The notes under the pieces are model-generated. The model was not told the DNA's origin and did no database searches. It saw only the letters and a program-made list of their open reading frames with translations. Below, piece by piece: positions 6,435-13,975 of a DNA stretch of 18,187 nucleotides (position 1 is the stretch's first letter; every line of letters begins with the position of its first letter). Both the position numbers and the translations under genes were made by a program. The stretch comes from Eubacterium sp. UBA3279 (GTDB lineage Bacteria; Bacillota; Clostridia; Lachnospirales; Lachnospiraceae). Location: positions 930-19,116 of the forward strand of contig DETV01000015.1 of NCBI GenBank assembly GCA_002361775.1. Direction: 5' to 3'.

Positions 6435-7310
6435 TCACGGTTTTCTGACATAATAATTCTTCCATACTTCTTCCGCCAGTTGAGCCGTCTGAAGATGTTG
6501 TAATGATGTCAGAAGACGCCCTGCTGATAAACCTGTTTCTTCCTGAAGACAGGTAACTGCCTTTGGGGTTAAATCGAGACAACTATACACCAAATTATCC
6601 TCTCTGGCAAGACCTAAACATCTTTTTTCTCTGTCTCCCCCGGAAAAACCCTTCTTTTTTCCTTCCCAATTCATCTCTTCCAATATAATTTCCGGTTTCC
6701 AGGCTGGTACTGCTCCCTGGTAAATCAGTCGGTTACACCCCACGCTTAACAGATCGCCTACTCGTCCTGGCAGTGCAAAAACAGTTTTTCCCTGTTCCAA
6801 AGCCAGGTCTGCCGTTATAAGAGATCCGCTTTTCTCTTTTGCTTCTATCACCAGTACGGCATCTGCCAGAGCGCTGATCAGCCGGTTGCGTCTTGGAAAA
6901 TGATATGCCAGCGGAGGACTTCCCGGCTCGTACTCCGACAAGATACCTCCCTGATTTTTTATCTGTTCATAAATATTTCTGTTTCCTGCCGGATAACAGA
7001 TATCCACACCACACCCCATAATTCCAAATGTTTTTCCCCCTCCGGCTATTGCTCCTTTATGGGCTTCTCCATCTATCCCTGCCGCCAGGCCACTGATAAT
7101 ATCTATTCCTTCTTCTGCCAATATCCTGGCAAACTCAAAAGCCATATTCTTCCCGTAACTGCTGCAATTCCTTGCCCCAACAATTGCCAGTCCCGGGGAA
7201 TTATTTTCCGGCAGTTTTCCCATATACCATATTGTTTCCGGACTGTCCGGAATATATTTTAATTTTTCCGGATACTCCTTTTGGTCCTGTGTAACTCTTT
7301 TCATCTGCAT
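6435..7310 (-). CDS. dprA: DNA-processing protein DprA (Smf)
   Basis: A 291-residue DprA, which binds incoming single-stranded DNA and loads RecA during natural transformation and recombination. The Rossmann-like core shows LAIVGARNCSSYG (41-53), ISGLAAGIDGEAHKGAI (72-88), the MGCGVDICYPAGN stretch (98-110), FPRRNRLISALAD (138-150) and SGSLITADLALEQGKTVFALPG (161-182). The C-terminal 70 residues resemble the winged-helix domain. There is no long N-terminal SAM-like extension. The start is ATG 7310 (MQMKRVTQ), preceded by GGAGGTG at about five bases; this SD lies inside the last codons of comM and only four bases separate the genes, suggesting translational coupling. The gene runs into topA with 53 bases to the chosen TTG. 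Confidence 0.94.
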   Translation of the reverse strand: MQMKRVTQDQKEYPEKLKYIPDSPETIWYMGKLPENNSPGLAIVGARNCSSYGKNMAFEFARILAEEGIDIISGLAAGIDGEAHKGAIAGGGKTFGIMGCGVDICYPAGNRNIYEQIKNQGGILSEYEPGSPPLAYHFPRRNRLISALADAVLVIEAKEKSGSLITADLALEQGKTVFALPGRVGDLLSVGCNRLIYQGAVPAWKPEIILEEMNWEGKKKGFSGGDREKRCLGLAREDNLVYSCLDLTPKAVTCLQEETGLSAGRLLTSLQHLQTAQLAEEVWKNYYVRKP

Positions 7311-7314
7311 CTTT

Positions 7315-8844
7315 TCACCTCCAGTAACTCTTATCCATACTGCGAAAACCAATAGCTTCTCCAATATGTTCTTCTCGTATTATTTCACTTTCTTCCAGAT
7401 CCGCCGCCGTTCTCGCTACTTTTAATATCCTGTTACATGCTCTTCCACTAATCTTCATTTGAGAAAATGCTTCCTGCAAAAGTTTTTCTCCCTCTGCGTT
7501 TGTTATACAATACTGGCTGATTTTTTCCGGAGGAATTTCCCCGTTAAAATGAAAATTTTCATTTTTATATCTCATTTTTTGTATGGCTTGAGCATTTTCC
7601 GCCTTCTCTTTCATTATTTTCGTTGACCACCGCTCCTCTTTTCTGAAATTACGAAATTCACTGTATGTAGGTGCTGTTGTTTCCACACACAGATCAATCC
7701 GATCCAGCAAAGGCTGACTGATTCGGTTCAGATATCGGCTGATTTCACCCGGCGTACAGCAGCATTTATTTCTGTCCGGATAATACCCACAGGGACAGGG
7801 ATTCATAGCCGCTACCAGAAGAAACCCCGCCGGAAAGCAAAACCTGCCTCCGGTCCTTGCGATCCATATTTCTTTTTCTTCCAACGGCTGCCGAAGTATT
7901 TCCAGACTGCTTCTGGACATTTCCGGAAATTCATCTAAAAACAGCACGCCCCTGTGAGCCAGCGTTATCTCTCCCGGAACCGGAATCCGTCCTCCTCCAG
8001 CAAGCGCCTGAGGTGAAATAGTGTGATGGGGAGACCGAAAAGGTCTTTTTTCCACCAGCGGCGCCTCTTTTGAAAGCATTCCTGCCACACTGTAAATACC
8101 TGTGATCTCCAGTTTTTCTTTATGGGTAAGTTCCGGAAGTAATGATATCATTCTTCTGGCAATCATTGTTTTTCCCGATCCGGGTGTCCCCATTAACAAT
8201 ATATTATGAAATCCGGACGCAGCCAAAAGCGCCGCCCGCTTTGCCGGTATCTGTCCACGCACGTCTGAGAAATCCTGTTCCCACACCCTTTCCTCTTTAT
8301 TATCTTCTATATGATTTTTCTCCTTTTTCCATGCTTTTTTCTTTACTGTCTCAATAAATTCTTCCAAATTTCCCACTCCCGCCAGTGAAATATCTTCAAT
8401 CATCCTGGCCTCCTTCAGATTTTCTCTGGGAACAATACAGGCTCTGCATCCCATATCTTTTGCAAGAGCAGTCATCGCCAGAATTCCCCGTACCTGTCGG
8501 ATACACCCGTCCAGACCGATTTCACCCGCTATCATAATCCCCTTAAAGGAATCTGGAGGAAGGTGTCCCATAGTTTCCATAATTCCTGCTGCTATGGGAA
8601 GATCAAATCCGGTTCCCGTCTTCAGAATATCTCCCGGTGACAAATTGATAGTGATTCTTTTCGGCGGCATGGAAATATTCATATTATGAAGAGCGGTTCT
8701 CACTCTGTCCTGAGCCTCCTTTACCTGTCCGCTTAAATTTCCCACCATAAAAAATCCAGGGAATCCATTACTTACATCCACCTCCACCTGTACAGGAACT
8801 GCATCCAGCCCCTGCAGACTGGCTGATAAAATACTTGTATACAT
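7315..8844 (-). CDS. comM: YifB/ComM family Mg-chelatase-like AAA+ ATPase
   Basis: This 509-residue protein belongs to the YifB/ComM family; ComM is a hexameric helicase promoting branch migration during natural transformation in Gram-negative species, while the clostridial role is inferred. The start is ATG 8844 (MYTSILSASLQGLDAVPV), with AGAGG seven bases upstream; an ORF extension to 8913 adds 23 basic residues with no homologous look. The N-terminal Lon-protease-like ChlI domain spans about 1-170. The AAA+ module follows, with Walker A GTPGSGKT (219-226), Walker B LFLDEF (301-306) and the cysteine-rich NPCPCGYYPDRNKCCC (348-363). The C-terminal Mg-chelatase domain includes SGRACNRILKVARTAADLE. 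It leads the comM-dprA-topA unit; no clear sigma-A promoter was identified upstream. Confidence 0.95.
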   Translation of the reverse strand: MYTSILSASLQGLDAVPVQVEVDVSNGFPGFFMVGNLSGQVKEAQDRVRTALHNMNISMPPKRITINLSPGDILKTGTGFDLPIAAGIMETMGHLPPDSFKGIMIAGEIGLDGCIRQVRGILAMTALAKDMGCRACIVPRENLKEARMIEDISLAGVGNLEEFIETVKKKAWKKEKNHIEDNKEERVWEQDFSDVRGQIPAKRAALLAASGFHNILLMGTPGSGKTMIARRMISLLPELTHKEKLEITGIYSVAGMLSKEAPLVEKRPFRSPHHTISPQALAGGGRIPVPGEITLAHRGVLFLDEFPEMSRSSLEILRQPLEEKEIWIARTGGRFCFPAGFLLVAAMNPCPCGYYPDRNKCCCTPGEISRYLNRISQPLLDRIDLCVETTAPTYSEFRNFRKEERWSTKIMKEKAENAQAIQKMRYKNENFHFNGEIPPEKISQYCITNAEGEKLLQEAFSQMKISGRACNRILKVARTAADLEESEIIREEHIGEAIGFRSMDKSYWR

Positions 8845-8892
8845 AACCTCGCCTCTCTTTCTCTTATAAAAACATCTTTTCTTGGAAAAGCA

Positions 8893-8918
8893 CAATATTT
8901 TTTCTTTTTGCATACATT
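8893..8918 (+). promoter_or_regulatory. Candidate SigE-type promoter for sigK
   Basis: CATACATT (8911-8918) fits the sigma-E -10 consensus CATACAnT, and ATATT (8895-8899) resembles the -35 core. The gap between them is 11 bases, shorter than is usual for SigE promoters. sigK is transcribed by SigE with SpoIIID in B. subtilis, so the location fits. Confidence 0.4.
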
Positions 8919-8936
8919 AAATAAAACTCTTTACCA

Positions 8937-8955
8937 TCGTTGCTCCGGGCAACGA
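8937..8955 (+). promoter_or_regulatory. Inverted repeat in the sigK leader
   Basis: TCGTTGC and GCAACGA form a perfect seven-base-pair stem around a five-base loop, about 29 bases before the sigK start and about 20 bases after the candidate -10. It could be an RNA hairpin or an operator. No U tract follows, so it is not an intrinsic terminator. Confidence 0.5.
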
Positions 8956-8983
8956 CGTAAAATCCCCCTTTTGAGGTGCCGAC

Positions 8984-9610
8984 TTGAAAACATTTCAAAA
9001 ACCCCTCACTGTGGAAGAGGAAAAATTATATCTTCAGAGATACCAACAGGGTGACAGTCAAGCCCGAGACATACTGATTGAAAGAAATCTCCGGCTGGTA
9101 GCTCATGTAGTTAAAAAGTATCAGGGATTGGAAGAAGATCTGGATGATCTGATTTCCATTGGAACTATAGGACTTATCAAAGCAGTTTCCACTTATGATA
9201 TGAATAAGGGCAGCCGATTGGCCACATATGCCGCCCGATGTATTGATAATGAATTACTGATGATGCTGAGAAACAGAAAAAAACTCTCCCGGGAAGTGTC
9301 ACTGTATGAACCGATTGGAACAGATAAAGAAGGAAATGAAATTCATTTGCTGGATATTGTGGAAGGAAATGAAGATGATATTACAGATACCTGTATTCAA
9401 AAAGAAAATACAAGAAAACTCTACTGTCTTCTGAAAGAAGTACTCACTCCACTGGAATATGACGTGATCAAATATCGATATGGACTTTACGGAAATGAAG
9501 AAATGACTCAACGGGTGATAGGAAAACGGCTGGGAATCAGCCGCTCCTATGTCTCCCGCATAGAAAAGAATGCTGTTTTAAAACTCCGTGACCGGTTCTT
9601 TTCTTCGTAA
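8984..9610 (+). CDS. sigK: Sporulation sigma factor SigK (mother cell, late), no pro-sequence
   Basis: This 208-residue sigma factor is SigK, which drives late mother-cell transcription for spore cortex and coat formation. Region 2 contains DLDDLISIGTIGLIKAV (52-68) and RLATYAARCIDNELLM (78-93). The linker SLYEPIGTDKEGNEIHLLDIV and region 4 TQRVIGKRLGISRSYVSRIEKNA (175-197) are SigK hallmarks. The start is TTG 8984, with GAGGTG five to six bases upstream. The reading frame is closed by TGA at 8972, so there is no N-terminal pro-peptide such as the 20-residue one removed by SpoIVFB in B. subtilis. The protein starts where mature SigK does (FQKPLTVEEEK). The gene is uninterrupted by a skin element. 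It is the only plus-strand gene in this half and overlaps trhP by 33 bases tail to tail. Confidence 0.95.
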   Translation: MKTFQKPLTVEEEKLYLQRYQQGDSQARDILIERNLRLVAHVVKKYQGLEEDLDDLISIGTIGLIKAVSTYDMNKGSRLATYAARCIDNELLMMLRNRKKLSREVSLYEPIGTDKEGNEIHLLDIVEGNEDDITDTCIQKENTRKLYCLLKEVLTPLEYDVIKYRYGLYGNEEMTQRVIGKRLGISRSYVSRIEKNAVLKLRDRFFSS

Positions 9611-10816
9611 AATGTCAAAGGTGTCCAACTCTGTCCCCAGATCAATATACAAAATCTGCTGGGGATGAGGCGCACTTTCCATAAAATTTCCTTCTTCATC
9701 CTGAATACTTTTCACAGTCACTTCTATATTATCTCCATTGGGCTTCATAACCTCGATCAATTCGCCCACAGAGAATTTATTTCTTTGAGAAATGCGGTAA
9801 CAACCTTCATGATTTCTTTCTCCCACAATTCCCAGATAAGTATATTCTTTGATATACGTGTTATTATCATAAATCTGTGCTTCTTTGTCAGGCTTGCCAT
9901 AGAAAAATCCTGTAGTAAACTGACGGTAGGTGCAGTTTGATATCTGCTCCTGATACCAGGGCATATTCTTTTCATACAGTGCCGGATCTTTCAGATAGTC
10001 ATCAATGGCTTTCCGATAGGTCCTGGCTACTGTAGCCACATACAATGCCGTTTTCATCCGTCCCTCTATCTTCAGGCTGTCAATCCCTGCTTCTATCAGA
10101 TCCGGAATATGCTCGATCATACACAGATCCTTGGAATTGAAAATAAAAGTTCCTCTCTCATTTTCAAATACCGGAAAATATTCGCCGGGACGACTTTCTT
10201 CCATTATAGAATATTTCCAACGGCAAGGATGGGTACAAGCTCCCTGATTAGAATCTCTTCCCGTCAGGTAATTACTGAGAAGGCACCTTCCGGAATATGA
10301 AATACACATAGCTCCATGAATAAATGTTTCTATTTCCATATCTTCCGGAATACGTTTTCTAATTTCTTTCAATTCATCCAAAGACAGTTCCCGGGCGGAT
10401 ACGACTCTCTTCGCTCCCTGTTGATACCAGAACTGATACGTTCCATAATTAGTATTATTTGCCTGGGTACTGATATGACGTTCAATCTGGGGACATACTT
10501 CTTTGGCAATCATAAAAATCCCCGGATCTGAGATGATCAAAGCATCCGGACCAATCTCTTTCAATTCTTCGAAATAATCCCGCACTCCTTCAAGATCCTG
10601 ATTATGCGCCAGAATATTAGCTGTCACATACACTTTCACTCCATGTTCATGGGCAAACTTTATTCCTTCTATCATATCCTCTTTGGAAAAGTTCTTTGCC
10701 TTTGCACGAAGTCCAAAAGCCTCTCCTCCAATATAGACAGCATCTGCTCCAAAAACTACTGCCACTTTTAAAACTTCCAAGCTGCTGGCCGGAACAAGTA
10801 ACTCCGGAATTCTCAT
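9578..10816 (-). CDS. trhP: U32-family tRNA 5-hydroxyuridine synthase (TrhP/YrrO-like)
   Basis: A 412-residue member of the peptidase U32 family. Despite the family name, characterised bacterial members hydroxylate RNA: TrhP forms ho5U at tRNA wobble position 34 using prephenate. The sequence begins with a TIM-barrel-like start, PELLVPASSLEVLKVAVVFGADAVYIGG, and carries four conserved cysteines (171, 178, 194, 198; CISYSGRC and GACTHPC), the iron-sulfur ligand pattern of the family. SLKIEGRMK at about 258-266 is also typical. The C-terminal beta-rich part (YLGIVGE...) completes the long form. It follows trmR, which methylates ho5U, by 11 bases with AGGAGA seven bases before its ATG; this partnership supports TrhP over the rRNA enzyme RlhA. 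It may equal YrrO rather than YrrN. Confidence 0.88.
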   Translation of the reverse strand: MRIPELLVPASSLEVLKVAVVFGADAVYIGGEAFGLRAKAKNFSKEDMIEGIKFAHEHGVKVYVTANILAHNQDLEGVRDYFEELKEIGPDALIISDPGIFMIAKEVCPQIERHISTQANNTNYGTYQFWYQQGAKRVVSARELSLDELKEIRKRIPEDMEIETFIHGAMCISYSGRCLLSNYLTGRDSNQGACTHPCRWKYSIMEESRPGEYFPVFENERGTFIFNSKDLCMIEHIPDLIEAGIDSLKIEGRMKTALYVATVARTYRKAIDDYLKDPALYEKNMPWYQEQISNCTYRQFTTGFFYGKPDKEAQIYDNNTYIKEYTYLGIVGERNHEGCYRISQRNKFSVGELIEVMKPNGDNIEVTVKSIQDEEGNFMESAPHPQQILYIDLGTELDTFDILRRKEPVTEF

Positions 10817-10827
10817 GATGTTATCTC

Positions 10828-11469
10828 CTATCGCTTTGTACTTAAGGCAACTCCATCTCCCAGGGGAATCAGGGACGTTACCAACTGATCATTATGTTTC
10901 AATTCATACAGATACTCCCGCATCCGTTTGTAAATAGTCCGATTCCGCCGTTCCACTGCAAATCGTGACTCAATAATATCTCCTTCCTGAAGTACATTAT
11001 CTGATACCAGAATACCTCCCGGAGATAAAAGCCGCAAAACTTCCGGAAGAAAATGAAGATACTGTCCTTTTGCTGCATCCATAAAAATGAAATCAAAGGG
11101 ACATTCCAAAGTTTTCAGTATGTCTGCCGCATCCCCTGCAAGTAATTCTATCTGATCTTCCCGGTGGGCTTTTTTGAAGTTTTCCCGGGCAATGGGAATT
11201 CTCTTCTCATAGTTTTCAATCGTAACGATTTTGCAGGGTACCGGATTATATTCACACATGAAAAGCGCTGAAAATCCCACAGCAGTTCCCACTTCCAAAA
11301 TATTTTTCGGACGTACTGCTGCCAGAAGGAACTTCAGAAAGCTTTGCATTTCTCTTCGAATAATCGGAACCCGGTCTTTTTTTGCCTCTGCTTCCAATTC
11401 TTCTAAAAATACCGTATGACCTTCATCCAGTGAATTTATATAGGTTACCATACGCTCGTCTACTATCAC
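10828..11469 (-). CDS. trmR: tRNA 5-hydroxyuridine methyltransferase TrmR (YrrM family)
   Basis: A 213-residue class I SAM-dependent O-methyltransferase of the family also annotated as catechol/caffeoyl-CoA O-methyltransferase. The SAM-binding motif I is ILEVGTAVGFSALFM (about 57-71), followed by the acidic VTIENYEKR, GDAADIL and the metal/substrate-site region DFIFMDAAKGQY and VSDNVLQEG. In B. subtilis the orthologous yrrM product makes mo5U34 from ho5U34. Its position directly upstream of trhP, in the same order as yrrM-yrrN-yrrO, supports this role. The start is GTG 11469, overlapping the stop of the preceding gene (GTGA); an in-frame ATG six codons later lacks a good SD, while GGAGG is 10 bases before the GTG. 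Confidence 0.88.
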   Translation of the reverse strand: MIVDERMVTYINSLDEGHTVFLEELEAEAKKDRVPIIRREMQSFLKFLLAAVRPKNILEVGTAVGFSALFMCEYNPVPCKIVTIENYEKRIPIARENFKKAHREDQIELLAGDAADILKTLECPFDFIFMDAAKGQYLHFLPEVLRLLSPGGILVSDNVLQEGDIIESRFAVERRNRTIYKRMREYLYELKHNDQLVTSLIPLGDGVALSTKR

Positions 11470-11921
11470 TCCTGGGAATCCTCCTGACTTTCTTCTTTTT
11501 CAGAGTTCTCCTGTGAAGGCTGTCCCTCTGTATTTTCTCCGGACAACACAGAAAGCATCTGGTTCACATTTTCATATGTGTTCAACAGATACGTTCCCGG
11601 TTTTATCTTTCCACTGTAATCAGATAACTTTTCCTGCGCCCAGAAAATGACCGGATCTTCAATCAGACCTTTTGCTTTCAGGTTTTTTCCAATGTCATAG
11701 ACACTGTCGTCTTCTTTTACAATGACAGTCACATCCTGACCTTCTTCTTCCGTTGCCGCCATAGGATGCTGATCAAAAATAAGATAACCAAAACTATAGG
11801 CTGTTTTCCCGGCAAAAACAATTGCCAGAATCACACAGATATACACCAATATCCGGAGTACACTTTTTGCACCATTGACGGCTGCCCGATAGGCGGTATC
11901 TTTTTTTCTTTTTTTCGCCAT
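11466..11921 (-). CDS. MltG-like membrane protein lacking the catalytic domain
   Basis: A 151-residue protein. A basic N-terminus (MAKKRKKDTAYR) precedes one transmembrane segment at about 22-48, so the rest is probably extracytoplasmic. Residues about 63-128 (VTVIVKEDDSVYDIGKNL to NQMLSVLSG) match the LysM-like N-terminal domain of the YceG/MltG endolytic transglycosylases, including KPGTYLL. The C-terminus is an acidic Glu/Ser/Gln-rich tail. The MltG catalytic domain that follows in full-length proteins (usually more than 330 residues) is absent. The reading frame ends in the tail and overlaps trmR by four bases, so this looks like a settled short form rather than a recent frameshift. It occupies the yrrL (mltG) place in the cluster. 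AAGGAG precedes the ATG by four bases. Confidence 0.75.
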   Translation of the reverse strand: MAKKRKKDTAYRAAVNGAKSVLRILVYICVILAIVFAGKTAYSFGYLIFDQHPMAATEEEGQDVTVIVKEDDSVYDIGKNLKAKGLIEDPVIFWAQEKLSDYSGKIKPGTYLLNTYENVNQMLSVLSGENTEGQPSQENSEKEESQEDSQE

Positions 11922-11932
11922 ACTTCTCCTTT

Positions 11933-12274
11933 TTATAGATATGGAATTTTTATCTTCACTCCACTCTGGATTCTGTTTGATACTCTCTGCAGGAGTTTAC
12001 ACACATCCAGTTCTGCCTCAAGAAATTCATTCACCAGAGGATTTTTCCGAAATTCACGGTGGTCCCGTTCAAACTGATCGATTTTTTCAAACAGGTCTTC
12101 ACTGCAGTCCTCGCTGTTATTGAGAAGATATACTTCTGTACGAAATCTGTCAATTTCTTCTCTCAGTTCCGGCTCCTCTTTCAGTTTTTCTTCACATTCT
12201 ACATAGCGCTGATATGCTTCCCCTTCCTTGATCGCTTCAATCAGGGAATCCACACACATCTGTACTTTATCCAT
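11933..12274 (-). CDS. YlbF/YmcA family regulator
   Basis: A 113-residue, largely alpha-helical protein with the Com_YlbF layout: acidic and basic helices around EAYQRYVECEEKLKEEPEL, ending in FLEAELDVCKLLQRVSNRI. In B. subtilis, YlbF and YmcA with YaaT form the Y-complex that tunes RNase Y maturation of mRNAs and affects competence, biofilm and sporulation. The gene follows rnjA by six bases, and the GGAGG that serves it lies in the last rnjA codons, 11 bases before the ATG, so the two are coexpressed. Which of the paralogues it corresponds to cannot be said from sequence alone. Two cysteines (residues 7 and 26) lie near the N-terminus and two more are present; some family members use cysteines in Fe-S clusters, unproven here. 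Confidence 0.75.
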   Translation of the reverse strand: MDKVQMCVDSLIEAIKEGEAYQRYVECEEKLKEEPELREEIDRFRTEVYLLNNSEDCSEDLFEKIDQFERDHREFRKNPLVNEFLEAELDVCKLLQRVSNRIQSGVKIKIPYL

Positions 12275-12280
12275 GTAATC

Positions 12281-13945
12281 TTATGCCTCCATAATTATCG
12301 GTAAAATCATAGGACGTCTCTTCGTCCGCTTCCATAAAAACTCTCCCAGAGAATCTTTGATTACAGACTTCATCTTGCCCCAATCAGAAATCCTCCGATC
12401 CAGACAGGAATCAATGGCATCTTCCACCACACTCTTTGCCTGTCCCATCAGATCTTCAGACTCTCTTACATACACAAATCCCCGGGATACAATATCCGGT
12501 CCTGCCAATAGCTGATTGCTGTATTTTTCCAGGGTCAGCACAACGATCATAATGCCGTCCTCTGCCAGATGCTGACGATCCCGCAAAACGATATTGCCCA
12601 CATCGCCCACACCCAGTCCGTCTACAAGAATTGCTCCTGTATGAACTTTTCCGGTAACTGCCGCTGACTCGCTGTTTAATTCCATCACATCTCCGCAAGA
12701 CATGATAAAAATATTCTCTTTTGGAATACCCAGCTCCTCCGCAAGACCAGCCTGAGCTTTCAAATGGCGATACTCTCCATGCACCGGAATCGCATACTGC
12801 GGTTTCACCAGAGAATAAATCAATTTAATTTCTTCCTGACAGGCATGTCCGGATACGTGAACATCCTGGAAAATAACATCTGCCCCCATAGAAGATAATT
12901 CATTGATCACCCGGGATACCGCTTTTTCATTTCCCGGAATAGGGTTGGAACTGAATATAATGGTATCTCCCGGTTTGATAGATACTTTTTTATGGATATT
13001 GGATGCCATACGGGATAACGCAGCCATAGACTCTCCCTGGCTTCCTGTGGTAATCAGTACTGTCTGTTCATCCGGATAGTTTTTCATTTCGTCGATATCA
13101 ATCAGGGTTTTATCAGGAATGTTCAGATAGCCCAGTTCTGATGCTGTAGTGATTACATTCACCATACTGCGTCCTTCTACTACAACTTTTCTTCCATATT
13201 TATAAGCAGAATTGATGATCTGCTGGACACGGTCAACATTTGATGCAAATGTGGCAATAATAATTCTCGTATTTTTATGTTCTGCAAACAGATTATCTAT
13301 GGTTCTTCCCACTGTCCGTTCCGACATGGTGAAACCTTTTCTTTCTGCATTTGTACTGTCACACATTAAAGCCAGTACGCCTTTTTTTCCTATTTCTGCA
13401 AAACGCTGAAGATCAATGGCATCCCCAAAAACAGGAGTGTAGTCCACCTTGAAATCACCTGTATGAACAACAATACCAGCGGGAGAATAAATAGCCAGTG
13501 CGGAAGCATCTGCAATACTGTGGTTTGTTTTGATAAATTCAATTCGGAAACATCCCAGGTTAATAGACTGTCCGTGTTTGATAGTTTTTCTTTTTGTTGT
13601 ACGAAGTAGATTATGTTCTTTTAATTTATTTTCAATAAGTCCGATTGTAAGCTTGGTAGCATAAATCGGCACATTAATTTCTCTTAAAACATAGGGTAAA
13701 GCCCCAATATGATCTTCATGCCCATGGGTGATCACAAACCCTTTGATTTTCTGATAATTATCTTTTAAATACGTTATATCAGGGATGACCAGGTCGATTC
13801 CCAGCATATCGTCCTCCGGGAATGATAAACCGCAGTCCACCACAACAATACTGTCTTCATATTCGAAGGCAGTAATATTCATTCCTATCTGTTCCAGTCC
13901 GCCCAGAGGAATGATTTTTAATTTTCCACTATTATTTTTTTTCAA
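12281..13945 (-). CDS. rnjA: Ribonuclease J
   Basis: A 554-residue metallo-beta-lactamase/beta-CASP ribonuclease with 5'-to-3' exonuclease and endonuclease activity in mRNA decay and rRNA maturation. The zinc motif HGHEDHIGALPYVL is at 74-87, followed by NHSIADASALAI and HTGDFKVDYTP. The beta-CASP part has CDSTNAERKGFTMSE, ATFASNVDRVQQI and SSNPIPGNEKAV. HVSGHACQEE and IPVHGEYRHLKAQ complete the metal site. The length equals B. subtilis RNase J1 (555). I assign the start to TTG 13945 (encoding MKKNNSGKLKIIPLGG), because GGAGG lies six to seven bases upstream and no ATG or GTG is suitably placed. Whether it is J1 or J2 cannot be decided without comparison; the intact motif favours an active enzyme. 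It sits between the DUF1292 and ylbF-like genes. Confidence 0.96.
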   Translation of the reverse strand: MKKNNSGKLKIIPLGGLEQIGMNITAFEYEDSIVVVDCGLSFPEDDMLGIDLVIPDITYLKDNYQKIKGFVITHGHEDHIGALPYVLREINVPIYATKLTIGLIENKLKEHNLLRTTKRKTIKHGQSINLGCFRIEFIKTNHSIADASALAIYSPAGIVVHTGDFKVDYTPVFGDAIDLQRFAEIGKKGVLALMCDSTNAERKGFTMSERTVGRTIDNLFAEHKNTRIIIATFASNVDRVQQIINSAYKYGRKVVVEGRSMVNVITTASELGYLNIPDKTLIDIDEMKNYPDEQTVLITTGSQGESMAALSRMASNIHKKVSIKPGDTIIFSSNPIPGNEKAVSRVINELSSMGADVIFQDVHVSGHACQEEIKLIYSLVKPQYAIPVHGEYRHLKAQAGLAEELGIPKENIFIMSCGDVMELNSESAAVTGKVHTGAILVDGLGVGDVGNIVLRDRQHLAEDGIMIVVLTLEKYSNQLLAGPDIVSRGFVYVRESEDLMGQAKSVVEDAIDSCLDRRISDWGKMKSVIKDSLGEFLWKRTKRRPMILPIIMEA

Positions 13946-13975
13946 ATAGCACCTCCGTCATTATTCCGAACACTT

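Noticed and set aside
6382..6582. N-terminal extension of topA to an ATG at 6582 inside dprA
   Set aside because: The 67 extra residues are a Ser/Arg-rich shadow of the dprA coding sequence and the true family start MAKYLVIVESPAK follows a good SD.
7311..7364. N-terminal extension of dprA to 7364
   Set aside because: It would overlap the end of comM by about 50 bases, while the ATG at 7310 has a strong SD.
8845..8913. N-terminal extension of comM to an ATG at 8913
   Set aside because: The added residues are Lys/Arg/Cys-rich with no family resemblance, and would overlap the sigK control region; the ATG at 8844 has an SD and starts as YifB proteins do.
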